Below are positions 10,661 through 22,501 of a stretch of DNA of 64,000 nt, piece after piece. Below the pieces are notes generated by a model, which made no database searches, was not told where the DNA came from, and was given only the letters and a program-made list of their open reading frames with translations. The stretch is from positions 1,364,001 to 1,428,000 of the forward strand of contig CM041200.1 of the NCBI GenBank assembly GCA_023078555.1. Reading direction: 5' to 3'. The translations under genes were made by a program, and so were the position numbers. Every line of letters starts with the position of its first letter. Within the stretch, counting starts at the first letter, position 1. The DNA is from Ulva prolifera. Taxonomy: Eukaryota; Chlorophyta; Ulvophyceae; Ulvales; Ulvaceae.

Positions 10661-13540
10661 ACTGGGCGACGGGAATGTCCGCAAAGCCGCGGCGAAACTG
10701 GAGGTGCCATCCATCGCCAGGTACAGCCCGGAAGTGCACGAGCAGCTAGCTGCATCCCACGGAAGCGCTGCCCCCCGCCACCCAGCCCGCCGAGCCTGCG
10801 CGCCCGCTGCAACTCGACGAGGGGATGCTCCGGAGCCTACTCGACAAGCTGCCGAAGGGCAGCGGCCCGGGCCTGTGGACGTACGAGCACATCAGGGCTG
10901 CCGGCACGGCCTCCACGGCCGCGCTCGCGGAGATTCTCCGCTTCGTGAACGCTGCCCTCGCTGGCCGGCTGTCACACCTCCCGCGCTTGCTGGACTGCCG
11001 CCTCCTCCTGCAGCAGAAGCCGTAAAGAGGTGTCCGCCCTATCGCCATTGCAGAGACGTGGCAGCGCCTGGTAAGCCTGTGCGCCATGACCCTGTGCAGT
11101 GGCCTGGGTGCCTCCCTCGCGCTGCTGCAGGTGGGGGTCGGGGTGCCAGGGGGCGCGCAGAACCTGGGCCACGCTGCGCGCGCCGTGCTGCAGGCGTGGG
11201 CCGATGTCGTGCTTGTACAGCTGGACTGGAAGAATGCATTCAACATGATGTCCCGTGCAGCCATCTTGGAGGCCATTGCGTCTCGCAAGCCTGCGCTGCT
11301 GCCCTTCGCCAACATGTTGTACAGGTTCCCCGCAATCTCTACATCGAAGGCGCACCGCCCGGCACCGCTGCGATCACGTTGCAGCGCAGCGTGCGTCAAG
11401 GCGACCCCCTCAGCCCGCTGCTCTTCACCCTGGCCCTACAGGGCCCCTTTCAGGCCGTGCAGACCCAGCACCAGCCAGCCGAGAGGGAGGTCACAGCCGC
11501 CCTTGTGGCATATCATGAAGCCTGCACCATCGCTGGGGGGACGTGGACGCTGCCGCCGCATTCCGTGCGCTGGACTCGGCGGCAGATCCGCTCGGGCTGG
11601 AGCCCAAATGCACAAGTGCACGGCCTACTCGCGGCCCCCAGCATGCGGGAGCCGTCGCGACCACGCTTGGCATTACGCACGCCGCGGAGGGCACCGTCGT
11701 CACTAGCACACCCAACGGCACCCCGGAGTTCGAGTCGGCGCACGCGCAAGCGACGGCCGACAAGGTGTGCGCAAACATCAAGAAGATGATGAGCCTGCCC
11801 CTGACAGCGCAAGACCGATTCTTGCTTCTCACGATGTCCTGCCAACGCCGCATGCTGGACTACGCCAGGGTGGTGCCGTGGGCGCACATTTCTGTTCACA
11901 TGCGCCGGACGGAGGCGTCTGTCCTGGCTGCAGTGAATGAAATCATGCGCGTCCCGCAGGACGACCCTCGGGCGGCCGCGCCAGTCCTTCCGGCGCGCCT
12001 TGGTGGCCCGGGTATCGTGTCCACGCCGCAGGCGGTCGCCGAAGGGGCATTCCTTGCTGCAGCTGCGGTGAGCCACAAGGCATTCGCATGAGGCCCCGAG
12101 CACACGCAGCCGTTCTGTGGGCCGCACGGGCAACAATTGCAGGAAGCCTGGCCGGCCCTCAACGTCGCTGAGCAGCTCTGTCGGGGGCTGCCTGGGCCAG
12201 CGACAGGTGACACCATGTCCAAGATTGCACCTGCTGTGCAACAGCGTGTCACCAAGGCGGCGCCGCTGGGTTGCTCTGCTTGACAGCCGTGATGTCACCA
12301 CACGCGAGGGTGCATGCACCTTGGCACGGCTGCGCAGCTGTGCTTGCCATGCAGCCATCGTGTGATTGAGCACCCTGCCGCTCTCCCAGGCGCTGCACAT
12401 GACCGATGTTGAGTTCATGTTGTGCATCAGGTATCTCTTGGGCATACCTCCGACCCTTCCCAATGCCATTGGCTCGCGCTGCGACTGTGGCACGTTCATG
12501 AAGCCACATCTTCTTGATCACGCGATGAATTGCACACGCATGTCGGGGACCATGACTTTGCGCCGCAATACCGTTGAAAAACAATGGCGCGAGATCAGGT
12601 CCTCCGCATGTGTGGCATTCACGCGCATCCCGCGCACAGCGGGGGTTCGTCCGCGCACGGCGTGCAAACACTCCCCGGCAGGTCCGTGCTGGCCCGCCGG
12701 TCCCCCCCCCCCCCCCCCCCGACCCACCACAGCCTGTCTCCCAAGTTGCGGACCCTTCGCGCGCGGCGACAACGCCCGCGAGGCCGTCGCCTGTGGCCCC
12801 GCTGCCGCCGCCGGCGACTGCTCCAGCCGCCGATGCCGATGCTGGGCACAGCGTGCATGTGGGGTGACCCGCGCTGGACGCCGCGCAGGCTGCGGCACCG
12901 GCGGCGGCGGTGGTGCAAGGTGGCCAGGGTGCGGCAGGGCCTGGGGTACAGGCCGCCGCCGTGCAGGAGGAGGGGCTGGAGGAGGGGCTGGAGGAGGTGC
13001 TCACAACGACGGCCCACGAGAAGGTGGGGGGCATCATGTTTGTGCCGCCAACGACCCTCTGTGCATAGGGGATGTGTCGGTTGTAAACCCCTGTGCTGGT
13101 ACCTATTGCAGCTGGGCGGCTCGGGAGGACGGGTCTGCTGCGGCGGTGCAGGACGTGCAGAAACGCAATGCATATCGTGCGTACGACTCTGGTGCATATG
13201 ATTTTGTGCCGTTGTCGCATGAGGCACATGGTCGGTTGGGGCGGCCTGCTATGGCACATTTGAACCGGTTGGCGGAGGTTGTGTCTCAGTGTGGTGTGGT
13301 GGACCATGGTGTGTTTGTGACGAATCCTGTGTGCCGGTCGAGTGTGGCGTTGTGCAAAGGGAGTGCGTATGTGCTCTGTGCAGGGCTTCAACCTTTGGCT
13401 GGAATTACTGGCAGGGGTGTGGTACGCGATGGTGTGCCCGGCCTAGTGCCATTAATGTGTGCGTGGGTTTGCGAGTGGATTCCGAGGATTCCGGCTTTAT
13501 ACCTGGCCTCTGTCCTTTGTAACGACATACATCTTAACAC
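10660..13540 (+). mobile_element. Non-LTR retrotransposon remnant B: decayed reverse transcriptase, zinc finger and endonuclease
   Basis: Begins directly after the tail of copy A, in the same orientation. In order: a lead-in (LLDKLPKGSGPGLWTYEHIR), then RGVRPIAIAETWQRL, RT motif A (VQLDWKNAFN), RT motif B (VRQGDPLSPLLF), the thumb-like RLGGPGI segment, a CxCG...H...C finger (CDCGTFMKPHLLDHAMNC) near 12480-12540, and the endonuclease domain with GDVSVVNPCAGTYC near 13070-13110. The tail CCTCTGTCCTTTGTAAC ends near 13522. It cannot encode a working protein. There is an in-frame TAA at 11023-11025 between LLLQQKP and RGVRP, reading-frame shifts near 11330 and 11540, and the motif C position reads AYHEAC instead of YxDD. 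A 19-C run lies between the finger and the endonuclease. The long minus-strand frames overlapping this element are shadows. Confidence 0.85.
12702..12720. repeat. Homopolymer, 19 C
   Basis: A pure run of 19 cytosines inside retroelement copy B, in the linker between its zinc finger and endonuclease. It contributes a proline run to some frames and is one of three long C/G runs in the window. Confidence 0.95.
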
Positions 13541-14548
13541 GTCATGCTTGTGTTATTGCTGACTTGCCTTTTGCCTGATCAGTACGTGGTGGTCTTGTTT
13601 TACACAAAGGTCAAGTTCGGCCAGTCTAACGTAGGACAACTTTGTCCTGCTGCAATTCCGAAGTTAAAGCGTACCTTGCAACACTTCGCTGTCAGCTACC
13701 ATGCAGATGCACCGCACGCTCAACACTGTGTGGGTCCTGTACAGATGGTGTGAACGGCCGGACTAGTGAGCAACAGTCGAGCAAAGTGTGTGGTGTGTAG
13801 TGGCCACCAATGTCGGGGACATGGTGGCATGTGTGCATGCTCCGATGGCTGCATACGATTTGCTAGCACTTCATGTCTCTGCCCCATTTGGCACCACGGC
13901 CTGGAGAAAGCTGTTGTCTACATTTTTTACGGTTCCGCTGTCCTTGACCCAACTCCATGCAGGTAAGCACTGGATCAAAAGCAGTACGAAGCATCAGCTT
14001 GAGTTGCTGTGTAGCCAATACAGTGGCAGATATACTACTGTGTTGGCCATTGCTCCATTGCTCGGGCACGTGGATCTGACGCATATGTCCTGGTCGAGCT
14101 AGATCATCTGGTATCATTGCATCCAATCCGCATGGGCATACAAGACAGGAGATAATGCTGCTCCAGGCCGACAAACATTCAGACCGTGCAGTTCAGCGGA
14201 ATTCCGCACCTGCCGCATAGCTAGCAGCAGCTGTTGAGCAGTTCAGCGTCCGCTACGGCGAGCTTTCTTTGCTATAAATCTTGGGACTTGGTAAATGGCA
14301 ATGGTTCAGAAGATCTCATCCGCCAGGATCTTGATGTGATTACACAGTACCTGCAGGTCCCTTGTGAAGCTGACGTCCCTGGCGGACTGTAATTGTACCT
14401 GGGCCATGGCATCCCCATAAGTTGTGCAGCAGTGGCTCCAGTCTATCCAGATTGGCTTTCCAAACCCTCACATTCTCCATGTATGGCACCTCCAGGTGGT
14501 GAACATGCAGATTGTGCTGTACGGCATCCACGTATAGTGGTTGCGATT
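13541..14548. other. No recognised gene
   Basis: Downstream of the retroelement. Short frames on both strands have no family resemblance and no supported splice structure. Confidence 0.45.
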
Positions 14549-14613
14549 CATCGACTGGACGTATATGGTTACAAAGGACAGAGGCCGGGCATCGAGCCAT
14601 TGACTGGACGTAT
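14549..14613 (-). mobile_element. 33-bp retrotransposon 3'-tail insertion with direct repeats
   Basis: The bases 14565-14597, read on the minus strand, carry the same tail as copies A and B (GATGCCCGGCCTCTGTCC, then TTTGTAAC). They are flanked by near-identical direct repeats: CATCGACTGGACGTAT at 14549-14564 and CATTGACTGGACGTAT at 14598-14613 (15 of 16 match). This is what target-primed reverse transcription would leave after extreme 5' truncation: a target-site duplication around only the last ~33 bases of the element. Copy A has the closest match in the tail. Confidence 0.7.
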
Positions 14614-15613
14614 GTGTGTATGCATGAAGGCATAGCCATATGCATTTGGACATTGACAACTCCAAAATCCGGAACCGTATGAGGCCGTTGAGCCATCGTG
14701 AAAACAGGGGTGTGCTCTTTCACTTGGGACAGACTATGGTCCACTCACTGCACAAGAACTAGAGAATCAGGTTATGGCTCTACGGGCTGGATTTCACTTC
14801 GCTGGATGGAACAACTGCTTGAGAGTAGACAACGAGATGCCGATGAATCGCTTAGGCATCCCATCATCATGGTGCGATGATAAGAAAGGACTGTGCGCCT
14901 GGATGGATGCTGTTGGTACTTATGAAATGGAGCTGAGCATGCACTCTGGATCCCCTTAGGCGTGATCATTTGACCACGCATGGTGCCAGCATGAGATGTG
15001 GCGCTGACCGTGTCTTGCTTTGCATGCTCTGTAGGAGTCAGCAGATATGTATGAAGCAACGGCTCACATGAAAGAGTGTGCTGAAGACGACCTGAGTTAC
15101 TGGAACGGGGGAATGTGCGAACGTCAATTACGATGGCTGCAGACACTGCACAGACAAAATGCATGACTGCCACCACCCGATGATGCATACCAGCATTTGA
15201 CGTCTTCATCAGAACTGCGCATCTCTTACATCATGGCATAACCAAACTGGAACGACCTTCCCCCGGATCTCTGTGCAGGTTGCAGGCAGGCTACCACATT
15301 GCGCAAGGGGTGCAAAGGAGATAGAAACCTTCCCAGCTCTATCTGAGTTGTACCGGTGCTGTCCAGAGTGATCACAAAAGTGGCCAATCATTTCGTGGTC
15401 TCCATTAGAATGTGGTGGAGTCAACGCTAGAATGCCCCTGACAGCACTGCATTTTCACGTTCAGATGTCCATCTCTCATACTTGGCGATATATGGGACTG
15501 GGAGTGTCACCTCTTGATTCCTGAACAGGGCACGTCGACCTTCTACCTTTTGGAAATAGTGTCAGCAGTGGAGTCAGCAGCCATTGCCGTGTCGCCGATG
15601 CCGAGCTTTCATA
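14614..15613. other. No recognised gene
   Basis: About 1 kb between the retro fragment and the 3' end of the MORN gene. Only short frames without resemblance to known families are present. Confidence 0.4.
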
Positions 15614-16394
15614 TTACGGTAGCATATGCGTCAGTCCTGGGCCACTTCCATTGTGGAAATTTCCACTCCATAATCGACTGTTGCAGTCTGTAAATGTTCC
15701 CTGTCCGTGCGGCACATTGTTTACAAATTCACCTTCATAGCTTGTTCCATCGGGCCATTGATACTTTCCCTGCACGCACTGCTTGCTCATTGCGCGTACA
15801 GGACAAGTGTCGGCCCCCTCAGCGCTGTATTTTAAGACAGAGGAATGTAGTTCTTCAGACATCAGCCAGTCACTGCATTCGATCAGGAATTCAGCATCTT
15901 CGGCCAGAAGTGGGTGCACCTGCCCACAGTATTTCCCGTCTTTCCACATCCCGGAATATGTGCACCCACTGGAAAATGTGAAAGTTCCATCCCCGTCAAA
16001 CAAATCCTCGTGGAATGATCCAACGTATGAGCCTTCACAGTCCTGGAATTGTCCCTGCCCATGTTTTACACGCTTTGGCTTGATGACACCATCCGCTGCT
16101 CCATCAGCCTCTGGTACCAGCATTTTCCAAGACCCTGCACAATGGCACAATCAAGCATAGTCTATGTGCATCTGGCATGCAGGCAACCCTCCATGCATGC
16201 GATCAACGTTCTCGATCACATCAGCTCACTGGCCAGATCACGCATTGCAGTGGCTGGACAAATACAAATGCTGGCCTGAAACTCGATCAACGAGCCAGAC
16301 CTGAGTAACTTGATCCGCTGGCGAAGAAAAATCTCCCGGATCCTTCCATGGGTCCATCATATTCCATCACAGGGCCTTTCGCTTTGGGAGCCAT
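15614..16394 (-). CDS. MORN-repeat protein
   Basis: Two exons, 16394-16301 and 16134-15614, join in phase (TCAG|gtctgg ... gtgcag|GGTCTT) into a 204-aa protein starting MAPKAKGPVMEYDGPMEGSG. MORN repeats are visible as YxGxxxxGxGxxxxxxG units: EYDGPMEGSGRFFFASGSSY, GSYVGSFHEDLFDGDGTFTF, TYSGMWKDGKYCGQV, and SYEGEFVNNVPHGQGTFTD followed by LWSGNFHNGSG. Such repeats form elongated beta sheets that bind membranes or cytoskeletal partners. In algae many small MORN proteins are axonemal or basal-body components, which is inference here. The intron falls within a repeat, so splicing is supported by continuity of the motif. No signal peptide or membrane segment is seen. Confidence 0.88.
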
Positions 16395-17055
16395 GTCTGA
16401 GCTTTCCGGGGAGTGCCAGCAACTCCTCAATTAAACGCACAATCTAAGGCCAGCCCAGGCAGCACTGCGCAGTGCTTCAGCAGGGGTCAGCGAGGGCGAG
16501 AAAGTAGCATCTACTCAACACGATCTTGTGACACCTGCGAAAAACTCGGCTTCAGTACGGCATCCGCCATCTCGCGATGCAAGTATGGTCCTCCCGAGGG
16601 ATGATGGACGACAGCCAACATTAAGTTCAGTCCAGTCGGCGGCATAATATAATATCTAGTGCGTGCTGGTCATTCGTCCCATTCCTGTTTTCACTGCATG
16701 CATGCACAGGACAGGCATGCCTGCGTACTGCAAAACTGGATCGCAAACTGTCCGATGACATCTACAAAAGTAGTTGCACGTCTTCAACTCGTCACCAGGG
16801 GCCAAGTTGATCACGGAACTGGATGCAGTCTCGGCGTCGGTTCGCGACAAGCTGGTTTGCTCCAAGCATAACAAAGCCGCATCATACCAATCATTGACGC
16901 CAGGAGAACAAGCTCAGGAAGGTAGCAGTGGCTATCAGTGTCTTCTTATATCTGCTCGCTATTGCTTGTCGCAGCACGAGGCAGGACGATGCTGTGTCAC
17001 CGCAGCGACGCCGTGCACCATGACCAAGTACACGAGGTAGACCCAAGCAGCGGCG

Positions 17056-18677
17056 GTGTACCCATGCCTCAGCCAAGCCCACAGTACACCGCGTATGTTA
17101 TGCCCGGTAACGGAGCATGCCTACTCCAAACATGTCTTCAGGCCCGACCTGCATGGAGAATACACGTACGTGGAACGGATGAACAGTCTGCATGGCATCT
17201 TTGGTGGGGATCAAATGGCCAAGCATGTCCGTTCAAACGGCTTCGTGTGGGTATGATCTATACAATACCTGGCCGAAGCTCAACACGATCGCAGGTCTTA
17301 AACCTGCTTGCGTGGGCGGTGCAAAGTGATATCTGTACTGCTCCTGATGTAAATGTCAGCCAGCATCGGGTCGCACAGGTCCTGGTACGAGAAGAATGGT
17401 CAACCGGTTACCGCAGATCCGAGAGGTTGCTACGAAGGCACGACTTTGTTTTCACATTTCTCGGCACCAGCGAATGCTATCCCTGTCAGGGTTAGCTTTT
17501 ATTCCGGAGACCCATGTTGTCTCCGCAAAGTTGCAGCTGGGTAAAGAGGCACAACGCCTGCATGAAGCGGCCGATCGTGCACATAGAAGTGGGCGAGGCA
17601 CGCTCTGGATTGCCAAGCCAGAGTCACGGAACAGGGGAATCGGCATCACGGTCCACACAAGCATGCGTATGCTGCCTGCCTCACTGGATACCACCCTGTG
17701 TATGCGAACGTTTAGCCTTTGCCAAGAGGCACAACTGACATTCCAACACACGTAGAATCGGCCTTGGATCACGTGAACTCAGGAAAGCTGGGTGCTATCA
17801 GCGTGATCCAAAAGTACATAGAAGATCCGTTGCTTTTGGACGGCCGCAAATTCGACATTCGGTCATTTGTTCTGATCCTGCCAAACAAGCAGGTCATGTT
17901 CTATGATCACAGTTATGTGAGGACAAGCAGCACACAGTTCTCTCTGGAGAATGTGCATGATAGGTAATGCCTGCATGGCAATCCACGCAGCTGCAATGCC
18001 AGCAGCGACCATACTTCGGAACAGCCCATAATGCGATCCAAACATGTAGATCAGTCCACTTGACCAACGATGCAGTCCAGCGACAGTATGGGCATTACAA
18101 CACATTTGAAGACCACAACAAACTTGATATGAGCTTGCTACAAAATATGATAGACCAGCAGGGACTCAGCATCAGTGTCCAACATCAAGTCATCCCTCAG
18201 ATGAAAGACGCAGCAGCCCACGTCTTCGGAGCTACTCTGCCAAGCCTGAACTGTAACAAGCTACAATCTTGCTTCGAACTGCTTGGATTGGATTTCATGG
18301 TGAATACATCTGGACAGGTGTAAGCAAATCCATGTGGCATGTGTTTTGCAGTCAGGGTGCAGGCACAAATTTTGGCAGCCTCATTCCTCTTGAGGTTGCA
18401 GGTGTCACTGATTGAGGTGAACTCCTGCCCAGCGCTGGGAATGCATGGAGCTGTGTTGCATGGGTTGCTGCCCAATATGCTGGAAGAAGTGCTTCAACGA
18501 GCTGTTGATCCATTCTTTCCTGGTTCAGTCAGTTTGATGCCACGTTTGAACAGTTTTCAGCCTTTGACAATAAAATTCAGTCGACCTTCTCCATGCCAAG
18601 TAAGCAAACCGTCACGCAGCATTCTATGCGCTGGGAAGCTGTCTCCAGGTATGCATGTACTTGAGCTGATGAAGTAA
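17056..18677 (+). CDS. Tubulin-tyrosine-ligase-like (TTLL) protein, with an apparent frameshift
   Basis: ATP-grasp enzyme of the tubulin ligase family, which adds tyrosine, glutamate or glycine to tubulin. Exons that join in phase: to 17294, 17379-17666, 17756-17963, 18050-18317, 18402 to a stop at 18677. Family landmarks in order: NSLHGIFGGDQMAKHV, YDLYNTWPKLN, MVNRLPQIREVATKARL, FIPETHVV, TLWIAKPESRNRGIGI (ATP-binding lysine region), YIEDPLLLDGRKFDIRSFVL, HLTNDAVQ and LIEVNSCPALGMHG (metal-binding end of the active site). At about 17249 the frame must move by one base between GFVW and YDLYNTW, across TGTGGGTATG. This is either a sequencing error in a G run or a real mutation. The 5' end is not resolved. 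A plausible first exon lies near 16770-16920 (FNSSPGAKLITELDAVSAS). The last exon may splice on (CAA|gtaagc near 18600) rather than end at 18677. Confidence 0.85.
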
Positions 18678-20392
18678 GGGACGAGTTGTCCAATCTTGGG
18701 ATGCAGTTGTGAGACCTCATCAACTGTATATCAGCACGTGGTGAGACCGACCACGTATGCCCGCCCGTCCATGTCAATGTAGGCAGTATTCATGGTCATA
18801 ATTTTGTGCACAATCTTCTCTTGTCGAGAATACTGAAATCCAGAATCTCATCCGAGCGACGACACGGACATGGGGCTGGTATAGAGCGCGCAGGTGTTGC
18901 TGCAGGTACCCACCGATCCAAAACAAGCCTGGCAATGGTCAAAGTTTCAAGTGAGCGCCAAATCATGCCTAAGCCTACAGCGGCCTTTGTGGTGTAACAA
19001 TTTCACTTTGGAACTGATCATGGTTCAATCATTACCAAACTAGTGTAGCAGTAGACTTTGCTAGAGCAGTGGAACTCCTGGCAATGCAGTTCCAGAGGAA
19101 TCTGTAACACCTGTCCCAGTTCCATATGGACGAGCACCATGCATGTCAATCCCAGCATAGTCCAGACGGCTCCCATGCCGGATTGTGGTGTGTCAAGATG
19201 CTCCATGGTCTCAGTGCCAGAAAAGCTTGTAACTTTTGTATGTGTTGAGCTTATTCTCATGACAAGCACAGCATGCTTCGAAGCAACGCCTCATTGCTAT
19301 CTCTGACAAAGCTGTGTATGCAGACAGTCTGCACGATGCAACAACTTGTCCCCTAAAGGCTTCAAATGGGACCAGAGACGAGGTTATATTTCAACTGTGC
19401 AAGTGAAATCACGTGAGCTAGATTACGGGGCCGTCGCTTGTGCAAAGCAAGCTGCGATAGCGGCTCAAGCCTGAGTGGTCTATCAAGAATTCTCAAGTGC
19501 TCATGAGCAACTGGGCATGGCCACACAGGCAACATTGCCAGATTTCAGTGACTGCCTGTACACGGCCGAATTGCCCCAGCACCTGAGCAGGTTTTCTTTG
19601 CAGAGTGTTCAGACATCATCAAGCCGTGATCACAGGCCGCCGGTAAAAAGCATCGACACAATGTCCCACTAACCCAGATACTCTGAGGTAACTATAGATG
19701 CTTGCATGGGCTTGCGCGACCGGCAATGTGGCTTACATACAGAAAACAAAGGTGATTGCGCTGGGCATGTGTGATACGCATCACTGCAGATTAACCAATA
19801 GCATATCTGGATGCACTTAGCTATATTTTTACCAGATGCTGACGACTCCGAACAGTTGATACCAAGTGCTGAATTGTGTGATTCAAGTCTAACAATCTCC
19901 TACAGTGTTGCAGTAATTTGGTGTGAAGTGGAAGAGTGGCAGTTGAATGCATGGAGATGTTACAGTCACCACGTTCAAGAATGGGCAATTTTACCAAGAT
20001 GCAATATGTACATGCCAAAGTTGCCTGTGAGGCGATTGGGTACCATCCGGATTGTCTCCACGCCATACATATCAATGGAATTGAGCTGACCAGATGACAA
20101 ATCAAAAGACACTGAGAGTCTGCAGCAGCTGACTGCACATGTAATCATGTTTTGCAATGTACGACCGCAGGTGTTATCAAACCATGCATCATTTGTGTGT
20201 GTGAGGTGTGACTAGATCTTACGACAATCATTCACAGGAAATTTGTGATGGTGTCAGAGCAATGTGCCTTCGTACATGTCTACAGCCGATGAATTACAAC
20301 TCCAAATTCACTACTTTTACACCCCATCTTATAGTTACTGCACCAACAGTCATGCATCATCCAACTGAGGGTGCAGTAATCATACTGCATCA
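18678..20392. other. No recognised gene (1.7 kb)
   Basis: Between the TTLL gene and the stop codon of the GSA aminomutase gene. Frames are short and without resemblance. The right end must hold the GSA aminomutase 3' UTR, read on the minus strand. Confidence 0.4.
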
Positions 20393-22501
20393 TCACAGCT
20401 TTGAGAACACATCACGGACCGCAGCGATGGTTTTGTCGACATCTTCCTCAGTGTGTGCCAGACATGTGAAACCAGCCTCATACATGGATGGTGCCAGGTA
20501 TACCCCTCGCTCAAGCATCATGCGATGGTACTTGGCAAACCGCTCACCATCCGAGTTTGCAGCTGCGTCCTCAAAGCATGTCACAGGCTTTTCTGAGAAG
20601 AAAAAGCCAAACATGCCTGCATACACACATCCATTCACCAACGTACACCCAACAAGAGAGAGAGAGAGAGAGTAAACCCGTTGACAGGGCAGCAACAATT
20701 GGGAGGGCAGCAACAATTGGGCGGATCACGTTGACACCAGCTGAAGCACACCTGAGATGGACCCCCCCGTTACAGGAATATTAAACTCCTTGCCAGCGTC
20801 AAGAATCCCATTGATAAGCTTCTTGGTGACCTTGTCAAGATGCTCGTATGCACCTGGACGGTCCATAATCTCGAGGGTCTTCATGCCAGAGATCATAGCC
20901 AGGGGATTGCCAGAAAGCGTGCCGGACTGGTACATGGGGCCAGCCGGAGCAACCGTCTCCATGATTTCCCGCTTGCCACCAAAAGCACCCACAGGGAGGC
21001 CACCACCAATGACCTTGCCCATGGTGCAGAGGTCTGGGGTAACGCCGAAGTGCTCTTGAGCACATCCTCTAGCGATGCGGAAGCCTGTCATGACCTGCAG
21101 TGCAGTTCCACAATGCTCAGAAACTGCCAATGATTGTGTGTGATCCAGCCAATGAGGGGCTGCCGGAGTCCAAATTCACAACGACCGATGTGTGAGCACT
21201 GCCTCGAACAGAACAAGTAATGCACTGCTACAATCCTGACACACACCTCATCGAAACAGAGCACAGCACCCTCCTCAGTGCACATGCTCCTGAGGCCCTC
21301 GAGGAATTCCTGTGTTGGCTCGATGTATCCAGAGTTCCCGACCACGGGCTCCAGAATCAGCCCGGAGATCTCGCCTTTGTTTGCCTCAAAGATGGCCTTG
21401 ACCGAATCCAAGTCATTGTATGTCGCGCAGAGAGTGCCAGCTGTTGATCCCTTGGGTACACCTGAATGCAACACAAATTGATCCACAGACCGTCGACAAA
21501 GTTCACATTGCAAGGCAGAAGGTTCAAGCATACAGAGAGAGACACCAGTTGAAGACACACCAGGGGAGTCAGGCAGACCAAGAGTGGCCACGCCAGAACC
21601 AGCTTGTACCAGAAATGCGTCGCCGTGGCCGTGGAAGCACCCAACAAACTTGATCACCTTCTCACGGCCAGTGTATGCACGCATCAGGCGAAGCGCTGAG
21701 ATACAGGCCTCTGTCCCGGATGAACAGAAGCGAACCATCTCGACACAAGGGACACGATCAATGACCATCTTGGCCATCTCGTTCTCAAGAGCGCAGGGTG
21801 CTCCGTATGAGGTTCCCTTGTCGAGCTGGGCCTTAATGGCGTCAAGGACCTCATCATTGGCATGGCCCACAATAGCAGGGCCCCAGGTGCCAACGTAGTC
21901 AATGTACTCGTTGCCATCAACATCGAACACCTTGGCACCTTTCACACGATCGAAGACCACAGGCAGGCCACCCACAGACTTGAACGCACGAACAGGCGAG
22001 TTCACGCCTCCCGGCATCAAGTCTTGTGCCTCTTTGAAAATCTGCACCCACCCTCCCGTGCGGTACACAAACGAATGCAGCATCCGCGCAGCACATCCTT
22101 AAATGTGCGGTGTTTTGTGTTCACGGGAAGGTGCGATCGTGATGTCAGCAGAAACTCGCCACGCGGTCATCGAGCAGCCAGACGCAGCCGAATCAAGCGA
22201 GATACGAGAGAAACTCGGGCGATCAACAGGCCCACGGCATCCCGCACGCAAAAGAGTCACAGAGCACTTGACAAATGTAAAATCTGGCTGATGTGCTGTA
22301 TGTGCAGAATTGGCGATCGGGCAGGTGAAAACTTAGCCGTGCTTCCGCACCCTACGGGACGAAACAACACGGCAACGCACGCACCTTCTCGGACTCTTCA
22401 GTCTTCAACGATGGCTCGGCGGCGGCAACCTTGGCTGCCACTAATCGCCTGCGGCAAGGTGCTGCCTTGACATTGGCGCGGGGGTTGCGAAGTGCCTGCA
22501 T
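20393..22501 (-). CDS. GSA: Glutamate-1-semialdehyde 2,1-aminomutase, plastid
   Basis: PLP enzyme converting glutamate-1-semialdehyde to 5-aminolevulinate, the entry to chlorophyll and heme synthesis in plastids. Five exons join in phase: 22501-22385, 22041-21561, 21461-21247, 21094-20752, 20616-20393, giving 459 aa. Exon 1 ([19 protein letters not shown] and on) is basic and alanine-rich, as expected of a transit peptide, and the whole first exon encodes it. Conserved blocks are [108 protein letters not shown] (the PLP-binding lysine) and [11 protein letters not shown]. It starts about 310-540 bp from the oppositely transcribed RbfA gene. The final intron contains a GA microsatellite and a short duplication. 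Confidence 0.97.
20655..20723. repeat. GA microsatellite and short tandem duplication
   Basis: About ten GA/AG units near 20655-20674. They are followed by two copies of GGGCAGCAACAATTGGG-like sequence (about 20685-20703 and 20704-20722). Both lie in the last intron of the GSA aminomutase gene. Confidence 0.85.

Noticed and set aside
12249-13391. 380-codon minus-strand frame
   Set aside because: It is the antisense shadow of the retroelement finger and endonuclease region, with runs of Gly/Ala from the GC-rich linker.
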